Source: Polaromonas sp. 39-63-25 (GTDB taxonomy: Bacteria > Pseudomonadota > Gammaproteobacteria > Burkholderiales > Burkholderiaceae_C). Taken from it: 64,000 nucleotides of DNA. The position numbers were made by a program, and so were the translations under genes. Position 1 is the stretch's first letter. Every line of letters starts with the position of its first letter. Below the pieces are notes generated by a model, which was given only the letters and a program-made list of their open reading frames with translations, made no database searches and had not been told where the DNA came from. The stretch covers positions 62,001 through 126,000 of the forward strand of contig NZ_NCJH01000008.1 of NCBI RefSeq assembly GCF_002278925.1. Reading direction: 5' to 3'. Of this stretch, positions 39,857 through 49,424 are shown piece after piece.

Positions 39857-42075
39857 TGCTCACAGAAGCCCGCTCCACACATGAGCCTGCACCGGCGGCG
39901 GTCGGGGTACACCCTCGCCGCACGCCAGGCCCCGTGCGCAGAAAACTGGACGCGTGGCTTTCTCCTGCAGGGCTTGCGCTGGGGGGGGTGTTGTTCATTC
40001 CCCATCCCCTGCTTGGTGTTTTTTTGTGGCTGGCCCTCGCGCTCAACCCTCCCTATGTCGTGTTCGCCCTTTTGGGGCTGGTCATTGGTGCTTCGATCAA
40101 GCGCCTGCTCCGCATCAGTGATGGACCGATCCTGGGCGGCGGGCTGAAGGCCAATGCCTTGCTGGCCGCTGTCGTGACGGGGTGGATGACCAGCGGGCTG
40201 GGGCTGGCCTGGACCCCCCGGCTGGCGATGGCGGGCGCAGCAGCCATCGCGGCAACCCTCGTGTCGGCCACATTGATGCGCGCTTTCTCCAGAAGCATTT
40301 TCCCGCCGCTGCTCTGGGGGTATTGCCTCGTGGCGGTCATGCTGTTCAGTGTCTGCCCGCAGTGCACGGTGATTTCGGCGAACGCCATGCAACCCTGGCC
40401 TGCGCCCGTTGACGCCCTGGGCTGGGTGGAGAGCTTTCTGCGGTCGATGGGGTCGCTGATGTACCTGCCTGACGCCAGGGTCGGTCTGCTGGTTTGCGTG
40501 GGCGTGTTGTGCTGGTCCCGGACGATGTTCCTCAACGGCATCGTTGGCTGGATAAGTGGCGTATGCGTGGCGCTCGCTTTCCAGGAGATGTATCTGGTTT
40601 ATTACTGGCTGCCCGTGTCGTACAACTATTTCATCGCGGGCATGGCGCTGGGCGCAGTGATCTTCCTGCCGGGCAGGTTGACCCTGCTGGTGGCGGCCGT
40701 TGGCGGGTGCGCTGCTTCATTCTTTGCGCTGGTGCTGCAGTACACGACAAACTGGTCGGCGATTGCCTACCTGCCGATTTCTTCGGGTGTGGCGATCTGG
40801 GTCGGTATAGGTGCATTCACCCGGGATCGGTCCATCGGACTGAGAAATCTCATGTCGGAGATCACGCCCGAGGAGAAGTGGTGGCGGGTGGCGTATTGGT
40901 ACAAGCGGTTCGGGCCGTATTACCCCCTCTTTGCCGTACCAGTGGAGGGTGACCTGAAAATTTCGCAGGGCTTCGATGGCAAGCTCAGCCACATGGGTGT
41001 GTTTTGCCATGCGCTGGATTTCCAGCGCCCCGTGGCCTCCGGATCCATCTGGGGAGCCCGTGTCATCTCGCCGGTTTCAGGCATCGTCGAGCGCATCAAA
41101 AACTCGGTCCCGGACAACGCGCTGGGCGTGTGCAATTACGCCGAGAGATGGGGCAACCACGTTGTCATCCGCCTTGATCGCGGTGGCTGTGCTCTGCTGG
41201 CTCATTTGCAGCAAGGAACGGTGTCAGTCGTACCGGGCACGCGCGTGGAAACCGGAAGTTATATCGGGCTGGTCGGCAACTCCGGGCGCTCGCCGGTTCC
41301 GCATCTGCACCTGCAACACCAGGACGCGCCTGAGCCCGGTTCGCCAACAACGCCATTCCGGCTGGCCAATTTCCTGTCCGGTAACCAGACCGAAAGCGCT
41401 TCGTGGTCATGGAACGCCGCGGCTGTCCCGGGGGAGGGCGATGTCGTGATGGCGGCACCATCGAACAGGGTGGTCTATCAGGCACTGGCGGGCATGGTTC
41501 CGGGATCCGCGGTTTGGGTTGTGGAAGCCCGCGGGCATATTCCACGGGGATTTCGACAGCATTCTTCGGCCGGGACCTTGCGGGTTGACACTCATCTGGA
41601 CGAACTGGGACAGCATGTTTTCAGGGCGGGGGAAAACGGCAGTCTGGTCTCCAGGCTCGATCCCGACGCCTGGCGCCTCGTTGAGCTCAGGCAGGTGACG
41701 TCGCCCTTTCTCAAGTTGCTCGCGCTTGCTGTGCCATCCATCCCGTATGCGGCCAGGCCTGGCATGGCCTGGAGCGATTTTCCGCCCATGATGCCGCCTG
41801 GTGGGCTGTTCGGCCCGCTGGTGCTGGCGCTGGCTCCCTACTTCAAACGCCAGTTTCTGAAAGTGTCCTGCGGATGCATGCCGACGCCTGCGGAAGCCGG
41901 CCATTCATTCCAGATCGACAGCCATGTGCAGACGCGCTCGCCGTCCTTGCCGCTCACGGTGTCCTGTGACTTTGCCATGCTGCGTGGCCCCGTCAGGGTG
42001 CAGGCCGATTTCCAGGGCGGGACGCTGGTTTACACCTTGCTGTCGTACGAGCCGCGCGACCTGGCGAAGGAGTGA
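39853..42075 (+). CDS. Urea-transporter-like membrane protein fused to M23 peptidase domain
   Basis: A 740-residue fusion. Residues about 35-330 carry around ten hydrophobic segments in the duplicated pattern of the urea transporter (UT-B) family. From about 365 comes a periplasmic or cytoplasmic M23/LytM-like domain: ISQGFDGKLSHMGVFCHALDF with His and Asp ligands, SPVSGIVERI, and VPHLHLQHQD with the HxH pair. A further 240 residues of beta-rich sequence follow. The fusion could couple a channel for a small solute to cleavage or binding of a peptide. It overlaps the decarboxylase gene by four bases. Confidence 0.8.
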   Translation: MMLTEARSTHEPAPAAVGVHPRRTPGPVRRKLDAWLSPAGLALGGVLFIPHPLLGVFLWLALALNPPYVVFALLGLVIGASIKRLLRISDGPILGGGLKANALLAAVVTGWMTSGLGLAWTPRLAMAGAAAIAATLVSATLMRAFSRSIFPPLLWGYCLVAVMLFSVCPQCTVISANAMQPWPAPVDALGWVESFLRSMGSLMYLPDARVGLLVCVGVLCWSRTMFLNGIVGWISGVCVALAFQEMYLVYYWLPVSYNYFIAGMALGAVIFLPGRLTLLVAAVGGCAASFFALVLQYTTNWSAIAYLPISSGVAIWVGIGAFTRDRSIGLRNLMSEITPEEKWWRVAYWYKRFGPYYPLFAVPVEGDLKISQGFDGKLSHMGVFCHALDFQRPVASGSIWGARVISPVSGIVERIKNSVPDNALGVCNYAERWGNHVVIRLDRGGCALLAHLQQGTVSVVPGTRVETGSYIGLVGNSGRSPVPHLHLQHQDAPEPGSPTTPFRLANFLSGNQTESASWSWNAAAVPGEGDVVMAAPSNRVVYQALAGMVPGSAVWVVEARGHIPRGFRQHSSAGTLRVDTHLDELGQHVFRAGENGSLVSRLDPDAWRLVELRQVTSPFLKLLALAVPSIPYAARPGMAWSDFPPMMPPGGLFGPLVLALAPYFKRQFLKVSCGCMPTPAEAGHSFQIDSHVQTRSPSLPLTVSCDFAMLRGPVRVQADFQGGTLVYTLLSYEPRDLAKE

Positions 42076-42171
42076 TGCCATGGCCCAAGCCTGACCTGCC
42101 CCGCAGTCTTTGTTCTGACTGCGCTTGCTGGCCACCTGTTTTTTTTGTTTGCCGTCTATCTTTTAAGGAGT

Positions 42172-43794
42172 ATGAAAATGCTGAAATTTGAAAAAAATCG
42201 TCTGTTGCCTCTGGCCGCACTGGCTTTGCCCCTGCTGCTGGCTGGATGCGCGGGTAACGTCCTGCGGGTTGCGCCCCACGCTGAACTCAAGGTCGTCGAT
42301 CCCGTCTGGACGACGGCGTACATCACGCGCAATCACGGGTACCTGGTTTATGACACCTTGTTTGCGATGGATGAAAACTTCGAGCCGAAACCGCAGATGG
42401 TCGACACGTGGACGATGTCTGCGGACAAGAAGGTCTGGACATTCAGGCTGCGTGACGGTCTGAAATGGCATGACGGAAAAGACGTCACTGCTGCCGATTG
42501 TGTTGCATCGCTTCAGCGTTGGAGCAAGCGCGACGGCGTGGGCCAGCAGATGTTCAGTGATGTCGAGAGCCTGACAGCCCTGGATGCCAGGACGATCAGC
42601 CTGAAGTTGCGTGTTCCCAATGGGAACGTGCTTGAGACGCTGGCCAAAATGTCGTCCAACGTGCCGTTCATGATGCCCGAGCGGGTTGCCCAGGCCGATC
42701 CTTCCCAGCCCATTCAGGATACCACCGGCTCGGGTCCCTTCATCTTCAAAAAGGAAGACTGGGTGCCGGGCAAAAAGGCGGTCTACATCAAGAACCGCAA
42801 TTATGTGGCGCGCGTCGAGCCGCTGTCGATGGCCGCTGGCGGCAAGGTCCCCCAGGCAGACATGATTGAGTGGCGCTATTTCCCGGACCAGGCCTCAATG
42901 GCCCAGGCGTTGATCGACGGAACAGTCGACTATGTTGAATCTCCGTCGAACAAACTTGTTCCCACGCTCGAAGGCAAAAAGGATGTGGTTGTTGCGTCCA
43001 CCGATCCGCTCGGGAATATCGGAATGGCCCGGTTCAATACGCTGTTGCCACCGTTTGACAATGTGGAGGTGCGGCGTGCTGCGGCGATGGCGATGCAGCA
43101 GGAAGACTACATGAGCGCAGCACTTGGGGATCCGAAATACTGGCGCACCTGTTACTCGGTGTTTCCCTGCGGCACGGCCTATTCCAACAACGCTGCCAGC
43201 GACGTCATGAAATCAACCAGCCTTGACGCCGCCCGGAAAGCGCTGCAGGCGGCGAAGTATGACGGTACGCCGGTCGTTATCCTCAATCCGGTGGACAGCC
43301 CCGTCATATCGGCTTTTACCAAGGTGACCGCCGAGAAATTGCGCCTGATTGGCATGAAGGTTGACGTTCAGGACATGGATTGGGCAACACTGACTCAGCG
43401 ACGTGCCAATCGCGGCTCGGCCAAGGACGGTGGCTGGAGCATGTTTCACACCTGGTGGCTGGCCGGTGATGTCATGGACCCTGGTTTTATCGCCTTCTCC
43501 GGGGACCGTGAAAACGGCTGGTTCGGCTGGCCGCAGGACGCGGAACTCGAGAAATATCGCCTGGCCTTCAAACAGGCCGCCACTCTGGATGAAAAGAAGG
43601 TGCTTGCTGCCAAAGTACAGCAGCGGCTCATCGAGATCGGCGCCTTTGGCATCCTCGGGCAGTTCTTCGAGCCGGTTGCCTTCAGCAGCCATGTCACCGG
43701 TATCACATCGCCTATCCAGTTCTACTGGAACATGTCGGTCGAGCTGCCTTGGTGGAAGCGCATGCTGCGCCAGGTCGGCAAAAGCTGGATGTAA
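42172..43794 (+). CDS. Oligopeptide-type extracellular solute-binding lipoprotein (SBP family 5)
   Basis: A 540-residue ABC-type binding protein of the DppA/OppA family. The lipobox LLLAGC gives a lipid-anchored mature protein from about residue 25. Family landmarks are LVYDTLFAMDENFEPKPQM, WTFRLRDGLKWHDGKDVTA and YFPDQASMAQALIDGTVDY. The start at 42172 follows TTTTAAGGAG. It is 96 bases after the transporter/peptidase gene and probably in the same unit. No permease or ATPase genes accompany it, so it may serve as a peptide-capture component for a shared importer or for the upstream system. Confidence 0.88.
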   Translation: MKMLKFEKNRLLPLAALALPLLLAGCAGNVLRVAPHAELKVVDPVWTTAYITRNHGYLVYDTLFAMDENFEPKPQMVDTWTMSADKKVWTFRLRDGLKWHDGKDVTAADCVASLQRWSKRDGVGQQMFSDVESLTALDARTISLKLRVPNGNVLETLAKMSSNVPFMMPERVAQADPSQPIQDTTGSGPFIFKKEDWVPGKKAVYIKNRNYVARVEPLSMAAGGKVPQADMIEWRYFPDQASMAQALIDGTVDYVESPSNKLVPTLEGKKDVVVASTDPLGNIGMARFNTLLPPFDNVEVRRAAAMAMQQEDYMSAALGDPKYWRTCYSVFPCGTAYSNNAASDVMKSTSLDAARKALQAAKYDGTPVVILNPVDSPVISAFTKVTAEKLRLIGMKVDVQDMDWATLTQRRANRGSAKDGGWSMFHTWWLAGDVMDPGFIAFSGDRENGWFGWPQDAELEKYRLAFKQAATLDEKKVLAAKVQQRLIEIGAFGILGQFFEPVAFSSHVTGITSPIQFYWNMSVELPWWKRMLRQVGKSWM

Positions 43795-43896
43795 GCGTCA
43801 TGGGGGTCCATTGGCACCGAGGTGTCGATGGGCCTCCTGGCAGGCCTTGGCGGACCCGGCCGGTGCCGCGATGGCTCACCTGAATATGTGGACTTG

Positions 43897-43984
43897 AGCA
43901 GCTATTTATTTGATAGCTGCTTGCGCTTGTTGGTCAAGGGCTGAAGGCCTGAAAGGCTTGCAAACCCGGCGTGATGCCGGGTTT
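43897..43984 (+). repeat. Dispersed repeat family A, copy 5, with adjoining hairpin
   Basis: AGCTATTTATTTGATAGCTGCTTGCGC, then CAAGGGCTGAAGGCCTGAAAG, is the fullest form of the repeat. It is followed by AAACCCGGC-GTGAT-GCCGGGTTT (43962-43984), a strong 9-bp hairpin. It lies between the convergent SBP and yihY genes and may terminate both. Confidence 0.8.
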
Positions 43985-44010
43985 GCCCTGCACAAGGCAG
44001 GCGGGGCCGG

Positions 44011-44856
44011 CTATGCGCGCGACAGCCGCCGCGCCGGCTGCGCCCCGCCCCGCGGCAGGTTGGCGCTGACCAGCGCTGCGGCCAGCGTGACGAGCCACGA
44101 GTAATACACCCACACCAGGAAAGCCAGCAAAGGCGCGAAGGCGCCGTAGATCGTGCGGTACGTGGGCACGTTGGCGAGGTAAATCGCGAAGCCGTGTTTG
44201 CCCAGCTCAAACGCGATGCCGGCGAGCAGGCCGCCCGCGATCGCATCGCGCCACCGAACAATGGTGTGCGGCACGAAGCGGAACAGACAGGCGAAGCCGG
44301 CGACGCTCAGGACCACGGGCCCGAGGTTCAGGGCATGCGGCAGCCAGGCGGGGCGCGTTCCCACCAGTCCGCTGGAGGCAGCCAGAAGATAGGACGCGGC
44401 CCACAGGCTCGCACCGATGATCACCGGGCCGGTGAGCAGCATGGCCACGTACAGGGCCAGCCGTCGCAGCACGGTGCGCGGCTTCTTCACCCGCCAGATC
44501 CGGTTGAGCGTGTTCTCCACGCTCAGTAGCAGCGTAAGGGCCGACACCAGCAGGACTGCGAAGCCCACCTGCGTGAGGCCGCTGGCGTTGCCCGCGAATT
44601 GCGCCAGGTGTTTCAGCACCGTCCTGGCGATGTCGGCCGGCAGCAGGCCGCGCAGCAGGTGCTCGCGAATCGCTTCCCCGGCCGCGCGCAGGGCCGGGAT
44701 GCGCGCGAACAGGGCAAAACTCACCGCCAGCAGCGGCACCATGGACACCGCCATCGTGAAGGTCAGGCCGCCCGCCGCCTGGGCGAGGCGTTCCTCCCGG
44801 CCGCGCCGGAGGATGCGGGTGATCAGGTTGCCCTGGTTTCGGCTTGCAGTGGTCAT
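44011..44856 (-). CDS. YihY/BrkB family inner-membrane protein (UPF0761)
   Basis: A 281-residue protein with about six membrane segments. GGLTFTMAVSMVPLLAVSFALF, the RVKKPRTVLRR loop, RWRDAIAGGLLAGIAFELGK and YGAFAPLLAFLVWVYYSW are family features. The function is not established; it was once called RNase BN by mistake and resembles BrkB. The start at 44856 fits the family; the frame continues open upstream without homology. It ends in a basic tail. Confidence 0.9.
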   Translation of the reverse strand: MTTASRNQGNLITRILRRGREERLAQAAGGLTFTMAVSMVPLLAVSFALFARIPALRAAGEAIREHLLRGLLPADIARTVLKHLAQFAGNASGLTQVGFAVLLVSALTLLLSVENTLNRIWRVKKPRTVLRRLALYVAMLLTGPVIIGASLWAASYLLAASSGLVGTRPAWLPHALNLGPVVLSVAGFACLFRFVPHTIVRWRDAIAGGLLAGIAFELGKHGFAIYLANVPTYRTIYGAFAPLLAFLVWVYYSWLVTLAAALVSANLPRGGAQPARRLSRA

Positions 44857-45035
44857 GGCAGCAATATAGCCACGTCCTTGCAGTTTCTGGCCCGGCGTTG
44901 GGGAAATGTGGAAGCTTGCTTGCTCAAACGCGGCATCCGCGCGACAAAGCCCGCCCGGCGATGACACTGCCCGGCGCGGTGGGCAGCCCGATCCTGATGC
45001 GATCCTGATGCGGCAGGTGGTACGCTGGCTGGAGC

Positions 45036-46535
45036 ATGAACACCCCGGGAACATCGCAAAACGGCAGCCCTTCAGCCCGCAACTGGCTCGTTGTGGTGTT
45101 GCTGCTGGCGGCAGCCACAGCGGTCGGGCTGGTGCTGGACAGTTACGTGACGCTGACCAGCCTGGCCATGGTGTATGTGCTGGCGGTGGTGATTGCGGCC
45201 TACCGGCTGGGCTGGATCGAATCGACGGTGTGCGCGGTGGGGGCGGTCACGGCGCTGAATTTCTTTTTTGTTCCGCCGCGCTGGACCTTCGAGGTTGACC
45301 ACCGGGAGAACCTGATTGCGCTGGCCACCATGCTGGTGCTTGCCCTGGTCATCAGCCGGCTGGCCACGGGTCTGCGCCGCGAGACAGGGCTCGCCCGCCT
45401 CAACGAGCGGCGCGCGCGCCAGTTGCAGGCCCTGGCCACGGCGCTTGCCAGTGCCAACTCCCGGGAAGAAGTGCTGACGGTGGGCCGGACGACCCTGAAC
45501 GCCGCCTTTGCCGGCCCCTGTTTTCTGGTGCTCACAACTGCCGGCAACGAGCTGGAACACGCCGACGGGCTGGATGCTTCCGTGCGCGATGGCATGCGGC
45601 AATGCATGGCCGATGCGGCGCTGCTGGGGCCGGGCACCGGGCGCTGGCCGGGGCTGAATGCCTGGTACCTGCCTCTGGGCGAAAAAGGCCGTGTGACAGG
45701 GGCCGCCTGTGTGCAGCCGGCCCTGGCCAGGGACGAAGACGGCCGCCAGCATGCGCAGGCGCTGTGTTCGCTGCTGGCGCAGGCGGTGTGGCGCCTGCGC
45801 CTGACCGCGTCCATGCTGGCCGCGCAAGGCGAGGCGCAGCAGCAGCAATTGCAGAGCACATTTCTGGCGGCGATATCGCACGACTTGCGCACGCCGCTGG
45901 CCGCGATTGTGGGTGCCGCCTCCTCATTGCAGACGCAGCGCGACAAGCTCAGCCCGGCCGAGCAGGACCGCCTGCTGGGCAGCATTGCCGGCGAGGCCGC
46001 CTACCTGTCCGCGGTGACCGAGAACACCCTGCAACTCGTGCGCCTGAGCAGTTCGGCGCAGGAACTCCGGCGCGACTGGGAGTCCATGGAGGAAATTGTC
46101 GGCGCGGTGCTGGCGCGGGTGCGCCAGCGCGACCCGGGCCGCCGCATCCGGTCCCGGGTGCCCGAAGGGCTGCCGCTGGTCAAGGCCGATCCGGTGCTGC
46201 TTGCGCAGCTGCTCGGCAACCTGCTCGACAACGCCCTCAAGTACAGCGAGGGTGCGATTGACCTGACGGTGGGCGTCGAGGGCGGGGAACTCGTGGTCTC
46301 GGTCAAGGACCGCGGTGATGGCATTCCCGATGCCGCGCAGGCCAGCATTTTTGAACCCTATGTCCGGGGCGACCAGGTGGGCCCGCGTGGCGCCGGGCTG
46401 GGCCTCGCGGTGTGCCGCGCGATTGCCCAGGCGCATGGGGGGCGCCTGACGCTCAGGCGCCGCCAGGGCGGTGGCAGCTGCTTCTCCCTGGCCCTGCCGA
46501 TCGAGGTGCAGCCGTCGCGGGGAGAAGGGCCATGA
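45036..46535 (+). CDS. KdpD-like sensor kinase lacking the N-terminal KdpD/USP domains
   Basis: A 499-residue membrane histidine kinase. Residues 17-110 form the four-helix DUF4118 membrane block of KdpD, about 125-250 a GAF-like region, then the H-box SHDLRTPLAAI (H282), N-box LLDNALKYSEGA, G1 DRGDGIP and G2 GAGLGLAV. The roughly 400-residue cytoplasmic N-terminal sensor of E. coli KdpD is absent. It lies 83 bases before the KdpE-like regulator and upstream of kup, so potassium or turgor control of Kup is a reasonable inference. The only upstream purine stretch is GGAG directly before the ATG. Confidence 0.88.
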   Translation: MNTPGTSQNGSPSARNWLVVVLLLAAATAVGLVLDSYVTLTSLAMVYVLAVVIAAYRLGWIESTVCAVGAVTALNFFFVPPRWTFEVDHRENLIALATMLVLALVISRLATGLRRETGLARLNERRARQLQALATALASANSREEVLTVGRTTLNAAFAGPCFLVLTTAGNELEHADGLDASVRDGMRQCMADAALLGPGTGRWPGLNAWYLPLGEKGRVTGAACVQPALARDEDGRQHAQALCSLLAQAVWRLRLTASMLAAQGEAQQQQLQSTFLAAISHDLRTPLAAIVGAASSLQTQRDKLSPAEQDRLLGSIAGEAAYLSAVTENTLQLVRLSSSAQELRRDWESMEEIVGAVLARVRQRDPGRRIRSRVPEGLPLVKADPVLLAQLLGNLLDNALKYSEGAIDLTVGVEGGELVVSVKDRGDGIPDAAQASIFEPYVRGDQVGPRGAGLGLAVCRAIAQAHGGRLTLRRRQGGGSCFSLALPIEVQPSRGEGP

Positions 46536-46567
46536 GCGCAGCGCAGAACCGCTTCAAGCCAGCGAAC

Positions 46568-46615
46568 ACCCCCTCGGGGGGCAGCGAGGACACGCCGTGC
46601 CGAGCGCGGGGGCTG
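46568..46615. repeat. Dispersed repeat family B, copy 3 (diverged)
   Basis: CCCCCTCGGGGGGCAGCGAGGA, then CACGCCGTGCCGAGCGCGGGGGC, fills the gap between the kinase and its regulator and ends three bases before the regulator start codon. The GC hairpin sits where the ribosome-binding site should be. Confidence 0.6.
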
Positions 46616-46617
46616 CC

Positions 46618-47304
46618 ATGACGCTTCGTGTGCTGGTGGTCGAGGACCACCGTGAAATACGCGCGCTGATGCAATCGTCGTTGTCGGTGGAGGGCTTCGA
46701 GGTGCAGACCGCCGTGTCACTGAGCGAAGCAGGGGCCATGCTGCGCCACCACCCGCCCGACGTGATCGTGCTGGACCTGGGCCTTCCCGACGGCGACGGG
46801 GTCGAGCTGGTGCGTGAGGTGCGCAGGCACAAGGCCATTCCCATCATCGTGGTGTCGGCGCGCCACCAGGAGGCGCAGAAGATCCTGTTGCTCGATGCCG
46901 GCGCCGATGACTACCTGACCAAGCCCTTCAGCGTCGGCGAACTGCTGGCGCGCATCCGGGTGGCGCTGCGGCATCGCGGCACGGCGCTGGCCGCCGCGGT
47001 GACCGAACATGTGCTGGACGACCTGCACATCGACCTGCAGTCGCATGTGGTGCTGCGCGACGGCCAGCCCGTGCACCTGACGCCGACCGAATACAAGTTG
47101 CTGGCGCGGCTGGTGCGCAGCGCCGGCCGGGTGGTCACCCACCGGCAGTTGCTGGCCGATGTCTGGGGGCCCGAGTTCACCGAGCACACGCACTATCTGC
47201 GGCTCTACATGGGTCAGCTTCGGGCCAAGATAGAGCGTGACTCGGCCGAGCCGCGCCATCTGCTGACTGAAACCGGGGTGGGTTACCGCCTGGCGACCGC
47301 TTGA
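46618..47304 (+). CDS. KdpE-like response regulator (OmpR/PhoB class)
   Basis: A 228-residue two-domain regulator. The receiver has VEDH, the phospho-acceptor in VLDLGLPDGD (D53) and TKPFS; the C-terminal winged helix (about 130-225) has LTPTEYKLLARLVRSAGRVV and the HTHYLRLYMGQLRAKIERD recognition region characteristic of KdpE. It is encoded between the KdpD-like kinase and kup, with no kdpFABC genes visible, so kup is the likely target. No Shine-Dalgarno is visible because the family B repeat abuts the start. Confidence 0.9.
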   Translation: MTLRVLVVEDHREIRALMQSSLSVEGFEVQTAVSLSEAGAMLRHHPPDVIVLDLGLPDGDGVELVREVRRHKAIPIIVVSARHQEAQKILLLDAGADDYLTKPFSVGELLARIRVALRHRGTALAAAVTEHVLDDLHIDLQSHVVLRDGQPVHLTPTEYKLLARLVRSAGRVVTHRQLLADVWGPEFTEHTHYLRLYMGQLRAKIERDSAEPRHLLTETGVGYRLATA

Positions 47305-47371
47305 CCTGCTGCGCACTTATGCGTTCCTGATGCCCCGGCGGCGACAGTGAAGCCTTGTTCACTGTTGATGG

Positions 47372-49255
47372 ATGGTTATGACCAAGACTTCCGGCCGCGA
47401 AAGCATGGCGGCGCTCACCCTGGGCGCCATGGGTGTGGTGTACGGCGACATCGGCACCAGCCCGCTGTACACCATGAAGGAAATTTTCAGCCCCGCCACC
47501 GGCATAACGCTGGACGCGGCACATCTCATCGGCGCCACGTCGGTGATCTTCTGGGGCCTGATGCTGGTCGTCACGCTCAAATACGTGCTGCTGATCCTGC
47601 GCGCCGACAACCGCGGCGAGGGCGGCATCATGGCCTTGACGGCACTGGCGGCCAAGGCCGCCGGCAAGACGCCGCGGCGGCGCGTGATCCTGCTGCTGGC
47701 CGGTGTGTTGGGGGCGGCCCTGTTTTACGGCGACAGCGTGATCACGCCGGCAATTTCCGTGCTCAGCGCGGTCGAGGGGCTGGAGGTGGTGACGCCGGTG
47801 CTCAAGCCCTATGTGCTGCCCGTTTCCATCGCGGTGCTCATCAGCCTGTTTGCCATGCAGCGTTACGGCACGGGCACGGTGGGCAAGCTGTTCGGGCCCA
47901 TCATCGTGGTGTGGTTTGGTGTGCTGGCCTTCACCGGCCTGTTGCAGATCATCGAGCAACCCGCCATTCTGGCCGCGCTCAACCCCCTGCAGGCGTTCTC
48001 CTTCCTGCGGTTGCAGGGCTGGCACATGTTTGTGGCGTTTGGCGCCATCGTGCTGGCCTTCACCGGCGCCGAGGCGCTGTACGCCGACATGGGGCACTTC
48101 GGCAAGCGGCCTATCCAGTTCGCGTGGATGGGCCTGGTGCTGCCGGCCCTGACCATCAACTACATGGGGCAGGGCGCGCTGCTGATGCGCGACCCGTCCG
48201 CGCTGGAGAACCCGTTTTATCACCTGTTCCCGCAAAGCTGGCTGATCCCCGCCGTGGTGCTGGCCACCCTGGCCACGGTGATCGCCTCCCAGGCGGTGAT
48301 CTCCGGCGCCTATTCCATGACCAAACAGGCCATGCAGCTGGGGCTGTTGCCGCGCATGCAGGTGCAGCACACCTCGGCCAAAGAGGCGGGCCAGATCTAC
48401 ATGCCCGAGGTCAACTGGCTGCTGCTGGTGGCGGTGCTGCTGGCCGTCGTCGGCTTCGGCAGTTCGTCGGCGCTGGCCTCGGCCTATGGCATCGCGGTGA
48501 CGGTAACCATGCTGGTCACCACCGTGCTGACGTTTTTTGTGGTGCGCCATGCCTGGGGCTACCCGCTGCCGGTGGCGCTTGCGGCCACCGGCGTGTTTCT
48601 GGCGCTCGACCTGCTGCTGGTGATTTCCTGCTCGCTCAAGTTCTGGCAGGGCGGCTGGTTCCCGCTGGTGCTGGGTGCGGCCATCTTCGTTGTCATGGCG
48701 ACCTGGCGGCGTGGCCGGGAGCTGCTGATCGAAAGCATGCGCCGCGACGACCCCGAACTGCTGCCTTTCATCACGGCCCTGGCCGCAGACAGGGAGCGCC
48801 GCATCCCGCGCACCGCCGTTTATGCCGTGGCCAACCCCGACACGGTGCCGCAGGCGCTGATGCACAACCTCAAGCACAACCAGGTGCTGCACGAGCGCAA
48901 CCTGATCCTCACCGTGGTGTTCCACGATGTGCCGTGGATCCCGTTCGAGGAGCGCGTCCAGGTCACGCCGCTGGTGCCGGGCTTCTGGCGGGTGCAGGTG
49001 AATTACGGTTTCATCAACACACCGGATATCCCCAAGGCGCTGGCGCTTTGTCAGGCCCAGGGTTTGCCCATCAACCTGTTCGAAACGTCCTACTTCCTGA
49101 GCCGCGAAATTGTGGTGCCGACCCGGGGCGCCGGCATGGCGCACTGGCGTGAAGCCCTGTTTGCCATCATGTCCCGCAACGCAGGCAGCGTGGCCACCTT
49201 TTTCCGCCTGCCCAACAACTGCGTGATTGAACTGGGGACGCGGGTGCAGATCTGA
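47372..49255 (+). CDS. kup: Potassium uptake protein Kup
   Basis: Low-specificity K+/H+ symporter of the KUP/HAK/KT family, 627 residues, 12 membrane segments in the first 430 residues and a cytoplasmic C-terminal domain. Family motifs include [20 protein letters not shown] with the K+-site aspartate and tyrosine, [20 protein letters not shown], and [15 protein letters not shown]-like [16 protein letters not shown]. An alternative start is MTKT at 47378. It lies 67 bases after the regulator gene. Confidence 0.95.
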   Translation: MVMTKTSGRESMAALTLGAMGVVYGDIGTSPLYTMKEIFSPATGITLDAAHLIGATSVIFWGLMLVVTLKYVLLILRADNRGEGGIMALTALAAKAAGKTPRRRVILLLAGVLGAALFYGDSVITPAISVLSAVEGLEVVTPVLKPYVLPVSIAVLISLFAMQRYGTGTVGKLFGPIIVVWFGVLAFTGLLQIIEQPAILAALNPLQAFSFLRLQGWHMFVAFGAIVLAFTGAEALYADMGHFGKRPIQFAWMGLVLPALTINYMGQGALLMRDPSALENPFYHLFPQSWLIPAVVLATLATVIASQAVISGAYSMTKQAMQLGLLPRMQVQHTSAKEAGQIYMPEVNWLLLVAVLLAVVGFGSSSALASAYGIAVTVTMLVTTVLTFFVVRHAWGYPLPVALAATGVFLALDLLLVISCSLKFWQGGWFPLVLGAAIFVVMATWRRGRELLIESMRRDDPELLPFITALAADRERRIPRTAVYAVANPDTVPQALMHNLKHNQVLHERNLILTVVFHDVPWIPFEERVQVTPLVPGFWRVQVNYGFINTPDIPKALALCQAQGLPINLFETSYFLSREIVVPTRGAGMAHWREALFAIMSRNAGSVATFFRLPNNCVIELGTRVQI

Positions 49256-49424
49256 GCCCGGGTCGGAACGGGGGCAACTCGCTGTTTGCGTGTGCGAACA
49301 AGATCCAGGCACGGCCTGTGGTGCCGTTTCTCAGGAGCTTGTTCACCCGCGGTGAAGGAAAAGAGCGGTTTTGACATCGCCCAACTGTCTTCAGGACTGC
49401 CCGGTGAACATCCCCGGGAATGCC

